Below are positions 43,754 through 55,055 of a stretch of 64,000 nt of DNA, piece after piece. The position numbers and the translations under genes were made by a program. Source of the DNA: Lepiota brunneoincarnata (lineage: Eukaryota > Basidiomycota > Agaricomycetes > Agaricales > Agaricaceae). The stretch lies in the NCBI GenBank assembly GCA_023014365.1, contig JAEBUN010000010.1, positions 620,001 to 684,000 on the forward strand, given 5' to 3'. Each line of letters starts with the position of its first letter. The stretch's first letter is position 1. A model generated the notes under the pieces. That model ran no database searches, was not told the DNA's origin, and saw nothing but the letters and a program-made list of their open reading frames with translations.

Positions 43754-46700
43754 ATGAAGATTGCTATCCTTACCTCCGGAGGCGACAGTGCAGGCATGAA
43801 TGCCGTCGTGCGTTCCGTTGTCAGGGCTGGCATCCTCAAGTAAGCAGTTCTGCCATCTCGCTCGATGCGTAAAGTCCTCATGTGCTCTATAGGGGATGTG
43901 AAATGTGGGTTGTTCGTGAGGGATATGAGGGTCTAGTTCGGGGTAATACCAAGGTCGCACAAGAACAGGCTGCTACCGCCAATATGATCGCTGAGGCGGA
44001 AGTCCTCGCCAAGGTGGATGCCGCCGAGCACGAAATCAGGAAAGGCCAGCCCCTACTTGGTCGCCGTCCCGACCCAGGCCTCATCCGGAATCTGAGGTTT
44101 GGTGATGGAGATTTGCTCAAAGATGGGACAAGTGAGTACGTTGGAGGGCGAACGCTCAAAGGTAGATATATCGTCCGCGTCGGCTGGGACGATGTCAGAG
44201 GGTGGCTTCCTGAGGTGAGTGAACCAACGGAACAAATCGGATAATCTTCATGGAGGGTGGACAGGGAGGCACCCTAATCGGCACTGCGCGTTCTGTCGCC
44301 TTCAGGACTCGTGAAGGTCGTTTAGCTGCCGCTCATAACCTAATCAAGGAAGGAATCGATGCCCTCGTGGTCTGTGGTGGTGATGGATCATTGACTGGGG
44401 CAGACATCTTCAGGTCGGAGTGGCCGGCTCTCACTCAAGAGCTGCACAACCAAGGTGCGTGAACTAACAAACGTCTTATCCGGCCTAATTTAATTGTATA
44501 TAGGCGCCATCACCGATGAACAACTCCAAAAGCACTCGCACCTTCGCATTTGCGGCCTTGTCGGCTCAATCGACAACGATATGTCTCTAACAGATCTCAC
44601 TATCGGTGCTCCAACAGCACTGCAGCGCATTTGTGAAGCTATCGATAACATCAACTCGACCTGCATACAGCCACTCTCGTGCATTCGTCGTTGAAGTCAT
44701 GGGTCGAGATTGTGGGTGGCTTGCGGTCTTGGCTGGAGTAGCGTCAGTATTCTCCGTGATTTTTAACATACAGGCTAATACCTTTTGTAGTGGCGGCGCC
44801 GATTTCATCTTCATTCCTGAGCGGCCTCCTAAGACTAATCCATGGGAGGACACACTGTGCGCAGAAATCCAAAAAGTGGATATCAGACTACTGTTTACCC
44901 TTTTAATGCTGATGATCTTCTAGCACAGAGCTGTGGGCAAACGCAAGACTATTGTAATTGTTGCTGAAGGCGCACAGGATTGCGATTTGAACCCAATCCG
45001 TGCAGACTATATCAAGGACGTTTTGACGGAACGCTTAGGCCTAGACACTCGAGTTACGACCCTTGGGCACACCCAGCGAGGGGGCGCTCCCTGCGCCATC
45101 GATCGTATCTTGGTAGGTCTGGGACTGCCCATGCGATTGCTCTAATTTAACCATCCTTCCAGCCTACCCGTCAAGGGGTTGAGGCAGTGGAAGCTATCAT
45201 GGAAGCCAAACCTGGCACACCCTCGTATATGATTGGTATTCAAGAAAATAAGATCACTCGTGTGCCCTTGATGGAGGCTGTTGAAAAGGTCCGTTTAGCA
45301 ACTCTCATGAACGCGCCATGCTCACAAAAAAGTAGACAAGAGACGTCGCGCGAGCTGTCAAGGCAAAAGACTTTGAGAAGGCACTCGCTGCGCGCGGCCC
45401 GGAGTTTGTAGAGTACTTTGAGGCTTTTACGTCGGTTGCCTCGTTATTTGACGAAGCTGCGCAGCTGCCTTCAAGTTTGGTGAGTGCACTAAAGATTTCA
45501 ACTCGATCGTTTATTTATTTGATTCCAGAGGATGTGTATCGGAATTATTCAGTAAGTTCCTGGTAGCCGCGACGAGCGTGCGCTCACCAGGTTTTGAAGC
45601 ATGGGTGCTCCAGCCGGGGGAATGAATGCCGCGACTCGTGCACTTACCCGTTACTGCCTTCGTCAGGGACATGTTCCTCTTGCTGTTCACAATGGTTTCC
45701 GTGGCCTATTAGATGACCACGTCGATGAGTTGTCCTGGTTAGGTGTAGATGCTTGGAGTGCTCGAGGAGGATCCGAGCTCGGAACTAATCGGGCATTACC
45801 CTCGATTGACCTTGGTGCTGTGGCGTCCAAGTTTCAGCAATACGGGTTTAATGCCGTCGTCATCATTGGTGGTTTTGAGGGTTTCCACTCCCTTTTGCTA
45901 TTAGAGGAGGGCAGGAAACATTACCCTGCATTTCACATTCCCATGGTCCACCTCCCTGCGACAATTTCTAACAATGTTCCAATGACCGAGTACAGCCTCG
46001 GGAGTGATACCTGTTTGAACTCGTTGGTAGGCGCTTGCGATGCCATCAAGCAGAGTGCTAGTGCTAGTCGCAACCGTGTCTTTGTGATCGAAACACAAGG
46101 AGGAAAATGTGGTTACATTGCGGCCATGGGGGCCTTGGCGGTAGGTGCCCGCGATACATTATCATTCATTACCTTCCCTTGACACAAGAGAGCAGACCGG
46201 TGCGACACTCGTATACACACCAGAGGAAGGTATCACTCTAGATATGCTCAGGCGGGACGTACGACTCTTGAAGACTCGCTATGCCTTTGATGTGAAAGGT
46301 AAAAGTGAGGGAAGAATCGTTATCAAGTAGGTGCTTCGTTTGCAGTGCATTCTCAGCGTGTCATTTGAGAGGGCTTCAGGAGCGAGGCATCATCAAACGT
46401 CTACAGCACTGCGGTCCTCACGAAGATGTTCCAAGAAGAAGGTGGAAATCTTTTTGACGCGCGTTCAGCATCTCTGGGCCATACCCTACAAGGAGGTGTG
46501 CCTTCCCCGATGGACCGTGTCCGTGCTGTTCGCCTGTCGTTGAAGTGTATGGCATTCTTGGAACAACACCACCAGGTGCTGCTCCAGCAAAACACGAAGA
46601 CACGCACCGCGAGTCCTGAGACTGCTGCTGTCATTACCATCCAGTCAAGTTCGGTAGCTTGGGTGCCAGTACAGGAGATGTACCAACATGCAGATATGCA

Positions 46701-46818
46701 GAACCGAAGAGGCAAGAACGCATGGTGGGCAGATGTTAGGGGGTTGCAGGAGGCCCTCGTAGCAAAACCACAGTTCCTTGGTATCCAAAAGAACGAACTG
46801 AATGCGAGCGACCGATAG
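43754..46818 (+). CDS. PFK1: ATP-dependent 6-phosphofructokinase
   Basis: Twelve exons give 837 aa: 43754-43839, 43893-44214, 44265-44454, 44504-44742, 44791-44875, 44924-45112, 45163-45288, 45336-45479, 45529-45551, 45600-46140, 46196-46326, 46380-46818. It catalyses fructose-6-phosphate plus ATP to fructose-1,6-bisphosphate, the committed step of glycolysis in the cytosol. The eukaryotic double-domain layout is clear. The N-half starts [17 protein letters not shown] and has [13 protein letters not shown] and the catalytic GSIDND. The regulatory C-half starts [19 protein letters not shown] and has [14 protein letters not shown]. There is no long N-terminal extension as in yeast Pfk1/Pfk2. 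Exon 4 has one extra base near 44660-44663. NINST must continue [14 protein letters not shown], but the given frame reads [10 protein letters not shown] and stops. Exon 9 is only 23 nt. Confidence 0.93.
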
Positions 46819-46967
46819 ATGTAGAAATATTTGTTGATTTGTTTAATGTAGAGTGTGGGAAAATCTGGGGAATGTTTGTGGCAGGACAACAACACCCAAC
46901 AACTGTCCTCGCGGTTGGTGACCCTCCGTCTTCATCGTTCATCACGCTCTGTGAGCTGCCCACCACA

Positions 46968-48458
46968 ATGACAAGGCCACAGCTTCCCGTTAAATATGCA
47001 AACCCAAAGATAAAGCGTATTCGTCTGTGTCTTAGCCCCTGGTTCATTTCACCCTTAGCTCACGTAATTTTACAGTCGACTCGACCCCCCCACCGCAGGT
47101 CAAGTATCAGATGCTCAATTGCCAGGGAAAGGAAATCCTCGTGCGTATACGGGTTTACTCTCGTGGCCTTATTCATTGATTGCCCCACAGGTCGGACGAT
47201 TAAAGGTTGAAACACCAACAGTATGCTCCTCGTCCCTCGGTCACATTGCCATTCGCTGAGTCTCACCCATCCCAGGAAAGCGGCCATGCATTCATCTTGC
47301 GTCGCTTCGATACTGGAGCAATCAGCCTGACAACCATGTTTCGTGCTGCTTTCCCTCTTGCGAGCGAGTTGGAGGAGAGGGCTGAGCTGCAGTGGATTAA
47401 AGAGAATTATGATCTATCTGGCAACAACGGTTCGACCAAGGAGGGGCATATCACGCGTCTTGCTGGGACTTGGGTAAACCCTGTTCTTGCGCTTGAGCTT
47501 GGGGACCAATATGCGTTGGGTCCCTTGATCAAGATCGTTGTAGATGCTCAGCCAGATCCAAATGCAACCTACAGGAGATCAGCCAAGGCTGCTGCCGCTG
47601 CCGCTGCAGCGGATGTGAGCACACCCCCGGCTGCTACTCCCAACATTAGTATCTCTCATCATGCTTCAAACAACTCGGTTGTCTCCAATGCCGGTTCCAT
47701 GCACTTAATAGCCACCAAATCTGCGTCGTCATCTACGTCGATGGCTGCCGTTCGCGTAACTACAGGGTCATTGCCTACACCCTCACCAACTACTGCACAA
47801 CATAATCCCCCAAAGCGTCGGAAGGAGAGCTCACCAGCACCTCAGACTACTCGGTCTGTCTCACCACCTCCAAAAGCACCTTTACCACGGCGGTCTGCTC
47901 GCACCAAGAGTCCGGCGCCGAGGATTGTACAAGCTCTCCCGTCTGTCAAGACACCTCCGCGGTCGCTCAAGAAGCGAGTGGAGAATGTGATGCCATCTGA
48001 TAGGACCGTAGTGGACGAGGACGGGGATAAGGTCGAGAAGCTGACAACGATGGAGCTGCATGATCAAGACATCCGTGAACAGAAGAAGTTGATCGAGGAC
48101 CTCAAAGCTCAGCGAGAGGCGAAGGAAAAGGAAGAGAAAGAGAAGGCACAGGAGGAATCGGATAATGAAGATGATGATGAAGGTATGGACTCAGCTGAGG
48201 GTAATTTGGCATCAAAGAAGAGAGTGAGGGAAGAGGGGGAACCAGAGTATAATTTCAAGTTCAAGGAGCCAGAAGTAGGCGAGCGGGCGATTGCCACGAA
48301 CAGTCGGGTCCGATTCCAGATGGAGCCTCGGACGCGCTCCTTTGCTTGGGGTGTTGCTGCATTTGCAGTGGGCATGGGCGCGATGTAAGGACATATTCTT
48401 GTAATCTGGCTGATTCTAACGACAAGTTACCAGATCGCTGCTTCCCAGTCTTTTATGA
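46968..48458 (+). CDS. KilA-N/APSES-like tail-anchored protein (Bqt4-like)
   Basis: Five exons (46968-47016, 47076-47140, 47191-47220, 47276-48384, 48434-48458) give 425 aa. The KilA-N/APSES-type domain fills residues about 15-150: YQMLNCQGKEILVGRLKV, FILRRFDTGAISLTTMFRAAFP, GHITRLAGTWVNPVLALELG. The middle is Ser/Pro/basic and then an acidic coiled coil (EQKKLIEDLKAQREAKEKEEKE). The last exon completes a C-terminal membrane segment (SFAWGVAAFAVGMGAISLLPSLL). Without it the frame would stop at GMGAM. KilA-N domain plus C-terminal tail anchor is the layout of fission yeast Bqt4, which holds telomeres at the inner nuclear membrane. Soluble APSES factors lack this tail. Gene symbol is left blank because homology is by architecture. 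Confidence 0.82.
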
Positions 48459-49017
48459 GGTGGGAGTAACATTTCGACTCATCCTATTGTCTCCATACTT
48501 TATTATGGTATGGATATATCCACTTGGTCGCACTGGTTGTAGTGATTCGAGACTACTCACTTCTCTTTTCTGTGTACAATTCTTTTTTCTCTCTCCGGCG
48601 AGACATCACTATCCTCTTTGCTTGTTATCCTGTGGCAGCGTCTTTGCTGCCTCTTCCTTCATGTTCTATTATATATCTTCTTTCTATTATTTTTATCAAC
48701 TTGCTGTCGGTGTACAAGTGACCGAAGTACCTTTGGGGCTAGCTGTTTTCTAGATTCCGTCATCCTTCATCTTCCTTGCCTTGTAAAGCGCTCGATCCTG
48801 TTGTTTTGTCGTTGTGTATACATCCCTCGTACCTCCGCCTCTTCTGCCTCGTTATTTATGAAACCTATGACAGGAGTAACGAAAATATAATGAAGGTTAT
48901 CGTCGAATCAAATTTCTTGTCTGTTACCCGTTTCATTTTGGTCCTCGGCCCTTAGCAGGTACGCTGAGCGCCCGAGAATGTTATTGGCCAAGAAAGGCAA
49001 AAAGGCCAAAAATGTTT
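48459..49017. other. 3' region of the Bqt4-like gene and tRNA downstream flank
   Basis: No gene recognised. T runs on the minus strand just beyond 49018 (ATTTTTGGCC, then TTTTT) can end RNA polymerase III transcription of the tRNA gene. Confidence 0.5.
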
Positions 49018-49102
49018 TCCGACCTGCCTGGCTCGAACAGGCGACATTCAGATGAAGGTTTTCCATTACAGTCTGACGCTCTTCCAACTGAGCTAAGGTC
49101 GG
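49018..49102 (-). tRNA. tRNA-Tyr (GUA) with a short intron
   Basis: Read on the minus strand, the acceptor arms CCGACCT and AGGTCGG pair fully and are followed by discriminator A (49018). The D arm is GCTC...GAGC. The anticodon stem is TCAGA with TCTGA. The loop starts CTGTAA and contains GTA at positions 34-36. An insertion of about 12 nt (tggaaaaccttc) follows position 37, the canonical place for a nuclear tRNA intron. The T arm GCCTG-TTCGAGC-CAGGC pairs perfectly. A box TAGCTCAGTTGG and B box GTTCGAGCC match the polymerase III consensus. Total length is 85 nt, 73 without the intron. Confidence 0.95.
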
Positions 49103-49549
49103 TTGTTTATTAGTTGTTAACATATAATACTTATGTACTGCAGCACGTTACACCGGGAAATCATTGATATCTTTCGGCTATTGATCCTCCAACAACCTGC
49201 AAGAAGTTGGCGGGAGTAATGAGACTATGACGGTGTATTGGAAGTGTAGCTAAAGGGGGGAGGGGGGGTGATATGAAGTGGAAGCATATTCTCAAGATCA
49301 TTTGGAAGAAGTTGGGAGCAACAATGGGGGGAAATTATGTCCAGAGTGGTAGGATAGCAAGATCAATCCAAGGGTCAGACGATGGGCATACATATCGACA
49401 AGATACCAATTAGAAGGGAGAAATATGGTGAGCCATGGGTGGTTTGGACATTCACCGTAGTCATAAAGGTCGTAGAGATGGACAGAAGAAAAGGTATAGA
49501 TGGGATTAGGGGAATAAAGTCAAGAGTGAAGAGGCACTAATCGTCCATA
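49103..49549. other. Intergenic, no gene recognised
   Basis: Includes a G-rich run (about 49255-49269) and A/G-rich sequence. It is downstream of the minus-strand repetitive-protein gene and nothing else was seen. Confidence 0.45.
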
Positions 49550-52500
49550 TCACATAATGATGCACCATTTCCTTTTATCCGAGCTTGACTGTTCGCGAAT
49601 AGGCGTAATCGGATCCAGCGCAGGAGAGACAGGAGTCTCTTCGCCCGTGGTCCCTTGTTTGTTGGCGCCGGTAAACACACCTTGGGCCACCTCGAGAGAT
49701 GTTCGTTCATCGGGTATCTTGGATGTGTTAGAGAACCATCCACCAGGGAAGAGGCGAGAGGAAGTTGTCGACTCGAGACGTTTGCGAGGTGAGACAGGTG
49801 AGGATAAATTGTTAGAGGTTGTATCCAAAGTGCTATTTTCATCAAGGGGGGGAAGGACGCCAACATTGGGCCTGGCGGTACAAAGGGGACGATGAGTTTT
49901 ATTCAAGTAGAATAGACCGAACTCACTTCGTGTGCTCCTCTGTCGGGATCTCGACTGTCGGGAAGGTCTTGCTTTGCGGTTTGGACTCGGGAACAGTATC
50001 CCTGTTGGTGGGCGGACAATCTTCAGGTTTCGCATCTACATCGTGGTTGGTATCGTTCGATCTTCCGATGATTGGGGAAGCTGCAAGGGCAGCAATGGGA
50101 CCACCAACCACCCCAACACCAATCAGGCCTGCCGGCGAGAATGCAGAAGATCCTGAGTCCTGGGCTGGAATTGGTCCGGTCTGCTACGTCCGGTGTAAGT
50201 GACTATCAATGTTGGGAAGGTATTGACTTACCTGATTCTCTGCTTCTAATTCCTTGGAATCAGCAGGCTGGGCTATGAACTCGGTGATCTCAATATTGTC
50301 TCCTTTCACAGTAGCAGGTCCCTGTTGTATGACTGAATAACTAGGTGTCCAAGGAGTTTCCGGGTCCTTTTCTGCGGATTGGGATTCTTCGCTTTCCAGT
50401 TGAACATCATTAATGATGAGAGAGGGAGTAATTGGGATAGTATGATTCTCGGCAGGTTCCTGTTCGACTTCTTTTTGGAGGGGCCCAGGAGCGGAGGCCA
50501 AGGAAGGTTCAGAGGCAACAGCAGCGGCGGGCGGTGGTAACACTTGCTCAGGTAAGGGACTGCCTTGTCTGCTGACGGAATACGATGGAACCCAAGATGG
50601 AGAAATAGGACGGATCTGTTCCGATGGGGATGTCAATGAGACATTCTCCTCGATGAAAGACTGAACGAAGAATGAGCAACGCTCCCTAATGCAGAGAATA
50701 ATGTACTTACCTGTTTTGGCGAAGCTGCGTCGGCAGGAGGTGCAGGTCCCGGTGGAGTAGAGGCCTCACCCTGTGTCTGTTCACGGCCTGCAGTCGGCAG
50801 CTCTGGTAGCGTGGCTGTGACGGGAGCGACCGCAGTCTCAGCTTCAAGTTCACGGGGAGGCCCGGAAGGCTCCGTAGTTGGATATTCATTCAACTGAAAT
50901 TCTGGAGCGTCCACAACCTCTTCGGGTTCCGGTATTAAACTCTCAAGATTAGTTTCAGTTGCTGAGAGTCCGATTTCCTGCTCCCCGTCCTCAGCAGACG
51001 CAAATGTCTCCCCCTGCTCCTTGTCATCTGCAGCTAGTACAACTTCTCTCCCAGTATTTTTGTCTTCAGTAGATTGTTCAGGTTCGAGAGACTTGTGCGT
51101 GGGGCTTGGGCTGCCTTGCAAGTGCACAGAATACGAAGGAGTCCAAGATAAGGAAGTAGCTTCAATTGTGCCAGCCTGGTAACATGATGAGGGTAAAGAC
51201 GATATCAGAAGTAAATGATTGCTTACTTCTTCCGCTGGTTGCTGGGCTGACCTGACCTTGCCTTCGATCACAATAGCTGGTTGTGTTGTGGCGATACCTT
51301 TCATAGTATCCTCTGTATCAAGCAACTCTGTGGGTATGTCTTCCTCAGCAGGCAGGGATGCACCTTGACCAATAGTTGTAACTTGGAAAGATGGAGTCCA
51401 GGGAGACTTGGGCCGCTCGGGACGAGAAGGGTCATCTATTGCAGCTGGTACGTCGAGTGTAAGCTTCTCCGGGCAGGTGGTCTCTTCGGTGAGCGATTGG
51501 TGAGTAGCTGTGACTTCTACGGCTGGTGCCTCTGCAATATCTTCCTCCTTTGCAAGAGGTTCGGGCACGATGACCCGCTCGGATGTGGTATCGGCTTCCA
51601 AAGGCTCATTGATTACAAAAGACTCTTGTACCACGCGTCCTTCGTCGAAAGCATCAGCCAGGTCGGTGGCCGCCACTTCACCGACCGCTTCCTCAATTAC
51701 ATTCTCAAATACTGGCTCGTCCTTCTCCCTAGCATCCGGTCTCTCCTCGGCGGATACAGCCTTGGTAGGCGGCGTCTCAACGGCGGGAGCCCCTTCTCCC
51801 ACAACATTGTCGGCAGCTTCCCCGCTAGGTGCCGGTGTCTCCTGGGTGCGTCCGGTAGCGGGTTCCTCGATAGCAGCAATATATTGCTCCCCAATGGATT
51901 GTGCCTCCGCCGTAGGAACTTCGTCAACTGGAATCTCAGTAGGTTCACCTTCAACGGTGGATTGTCCGGCAACCAATCCCTTGACTGCTAAGGCGGATTG
52001 GGTTTCTTTGATAGAGGCTTTTTCCCCAGTGGTGGGTTTGTCCTCGACGATTGCTTCATCCCCGATAACGGAGTTATCCTGTACCACGGGATCCCTCTCC
52101 ACGGCGGAATCCTGCTGGATCACTCCCTCAGCGACAGGAGTTTCGACAGGGATTTCTGCGACCCAAGTTTGCGGCTCGGATATCACATCATCGTTGGCTT
52201 TATCCTCGGCGCCCGTCTCGGTCACTGTGTCCTTCACGGTAGGAACTTCACTAGCCGATTTAGCAGGCACCATTTCCTCAACTACAGGATCCACACCGTT
52301 AGCAGGCTCCTTCTCAACAGGCACGGATTCATCCTCGAAGGGAACCTCGGCTGCAGGCTGCATAGTAGGAATACCTTCGATGGGCTGGCTTGCAACTTGA
52401 GTGACCTCGATGGTGGGCCCCTCTCCCACATCCTTCTCCTCGGTCAACGGCTTCTCCCCCGTAGTTGGCTCATCGACGGCCTCTTGTACAACCACCACTT

Positions 52501-55035
52501 CCGCAATGGTCTCGGTGGCAGGCTCCTCGGTGGCAGGTTGCCCTTTGACGGCAATCTCTGACGCCGTGGTGCATTCTTCTGCCTGTTCTTTGGCAACATT
52601 TTCTTCATCAATCTCTTGGCCCTCCTCTTCCTTTACAGCAACCTTTTCGACAAGAGATTCACCAAGAGATTCACCAGTAGGTTCAATCTCTATAGGCACG
52701 TCTTCAGCGACCGGTGCGACAAACCCCTCCGTCGCAACGTCCTCTTCTGCCTCAGGATTAGTCGAAGCCTCAGTAGTGACTGTCTCATCAACAGCAGGCT
52801 TTTCCTCCGCCACCCTACCCTCCATTACCCCCTCAGCGGCCATGCACTCAATATCCTCTGTCTTGGATGCAGGCTCAACGGCAGGCTGTGCATCAACAAT
52901 CGATGTCTCTTCGACCGTAAGCCTTTCCTCGGCTTCCGGTTCTTTCACAGCGACAACTTCTTCGGCCTCTGGTCCCTCGCCAACAGGATTTTTATCCCCG
53001 GCGGAGAGCTCCTCTTGTGGGGTAGGAGCCCTGTCGTTAATCCGCTGCTCCTCAGCAAGAGCAGAAACATCCTCGACCAGTGACGCTTCCACATCTTGCA
53101 CAATGGGCTCAGAGACAGAGGTCTCGACAACAGGATCTTCCTCAACCCCCGCGGTTTCGATGACAGAAGGCTCGCCCATAGAATGTCCTTCGTGCTGCTC
53201 AACACTGAGTGCTGGTTCGGGGGAGGGCTCTTTAGCTACGGATAGCTCAGCCACGAAGCGCACTTCGACAGACTCTTCAGCACCTGCTTTCTCTTCAGTA
53301 ACCGGTGCGGGAGTTTCGACCAGAACTGTCTTCTCCGGCCCCTCCGCACCGACATCAGCAACAGGCGTTTCCGCGTCCCTAAGCTTGTCCCGTGCGACCA
53401 CATCCGGTTCATCAGTGCCCTCAGCCTTGGGGGTCGCAGCGCCCTCAGGCATCAACTCTTCCTTATTTGCAATGACAGGCGTGGAGGAGGCAGGTTCCTC
53501 GGCGCCTACAGCGCCATCTTCACCTGGTGGGTATTGCAACATCGGAGGTAGCCTCAGCATCGGATCCCTCCTCCAACCCTGCGATCATCAACAAATCCAG
53601 GAGTGGGGGCGACAACTTCAACTTGAATCGGCGCTTCATCAACAGAAGGGGAATTGATGACTGAGGCCCCAACACCTGGGTCCTGGTCAGTGGAAATCGC
53701 CAGCTATATGAATGATATACTAACCGGAAGCCATAGTCCACTCCCTTGTCCGCTTCTTCCACTTGGATGCTCACTTCGGCTTCTTCCATCTTAATCGCCA
53801 CACCATCCTCCTTCGTATGGGACTCCGCAGCCTGCTCCCTGACAACTGGACTTGCTTCAGCCTCGGCCGGTTTCTCCGCGCTGTCCTCCTCGGCACCCTT
53901 ACCTACTAGCCTCCTTTACCTTCTCTTCGACTGCAGCCTGAGTAGGATCTGATGTGTTGCCCAAATCCGGCTTCACATCGAAACCCATCAAAGTGAAGGC
54001 CAATATCACGAAAACGTGTTCTGCTTACCTGAACAGCCTCGTTTAATTCACCGGAGGCTGTCTGCGTCACCTCTTGTTCCGTGCTCGGTGCCTCGGCCTG
54101 AACGATTTAAAGTTACATGAGAACACAACTCTAAATTCATTAAATCACAAACCTCTACAGCCGTGGAAACGGCAGGGTCATCCTTAACGACTGGCCCTGA
54201 ATGTGCAGGCTCATCGTCCATCATCTCCTTGAACAATTAGGAGTCGATGATGATGAACAGTGCGTCAGTGTCGAGACTCACAATAGTTGATATCGCTGCA
54301 GCAGAGTCAGGTGCTTCTTCAGCGCTAGGGTTGACATCGGTAAGGGTATCATGAGACTCGGCCTAGATGACGCAAGAGTAAGATAGGAGAATGGCAGTCA
54401 CGCAATAAACGCCCACAGTGGCAACAACGGCCTCCTCAGCAGTGCCAGCCCGGCTATCCTCGGCATTGGTGTAACTCGTATCCTCCTCCCCCGGGGTATC
54501 TCCAGTATCCTGTACACATAACGTCAGATCTCCCGCAGCGCAGGATTTATCCTTTGTCAACACAACTCACGTTCGCGCCTATGATAGTTGTCGCATCAGA
54601 GGCTGCTGACACCACTGTGGTACCGCTATCAACAGTAGCATCCTTTACGTGCGCCATCATCCCGTCCTTCCCCTCGACCTGTGGGTCGCTCCTAGTCCCA
54701 TTCTGAGTAGTTTCTACAGTCTCCTTCGCATTAGATAAAGCGTCCGCAATGGTAGACTATATATAAATGGTCAACATATATCAACACTGGTATTAAAACA
54801 GACAAACGACGAGCTCTTCGGGAGCTGACTTCCTCAGCTCTGCCAGCGACATAGCATCAGCACCAGCGGCCAGATGAGTATCCGCCGAGTGCTGAGCGTA
54901 ATTCTCCTTCATGGGTAGGTTGAACGCGTCAACACGCTCGGAGCCGGAGGGGGCGGGGGCGGCGACAAGAAGGCCATCTGGGGTGGGTATTGGCTGGGGG
55001 AGGGTGGACACTGGATCATCCTGGACGGCGGCCAT
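49550..55035 (-). CDS. Large acidic repetitive protein with C-terminal CaaX box
   Basis: This multi-exon gene has at least a dozen exons. The start is MAAVQDDPVSTLPQPIP at 55035. Exons of 50-200 nt follow to about 53640. One exon is dominated by 50711-53560. Further exons then run to the stop at 49550. The product is about 1400-1500 aa, mostly Glu/Val/Ala/Pro/Thr low complexity (EEPATE, VAEEKPAVDE type). Four copies of a [P/S]-W-x-P-S-[Y/F]-x-V-x-x-QG motif occur: WTPSFQV near 51380-51410, WTPSYSV near 51125-51150, WVPSYSV near 50570-50605, WTPSYSV near 50330-50360. A short hydrophobic segment (LIGVGVVGGPIAALAASPI) lies near 50080-50130. The C-terminus is KWCIIM, a CaaX prenylation motif. I know no named family. 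Frames around 53520-53640 do not join by standard introns, so that part is uncertain. Confidence 0.7.
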
Positions 55036-55055
55036 TGAAAGAGGTGGGTGAATAA

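Noticed and set aside
51510..53657. Two long plus-strand open frames (296 and 418 codons), Ser/Thr/Ala-rich
   Set aside because: They are exact antisense of the repetitive Glu/Val/Pro gene. Its codon bias keeps the opposite strand free of stops. No start context, splice sites or domain support them.
53895..53912. Frameshift in the repetitive protein at the TAA near 53900
   Set aside because: An AG|GTAAGG donor at the same place and a TTGTCAG acceptor 64 nt on keep the frame (KEAS to REQAAESHTK), so an intron explains it.
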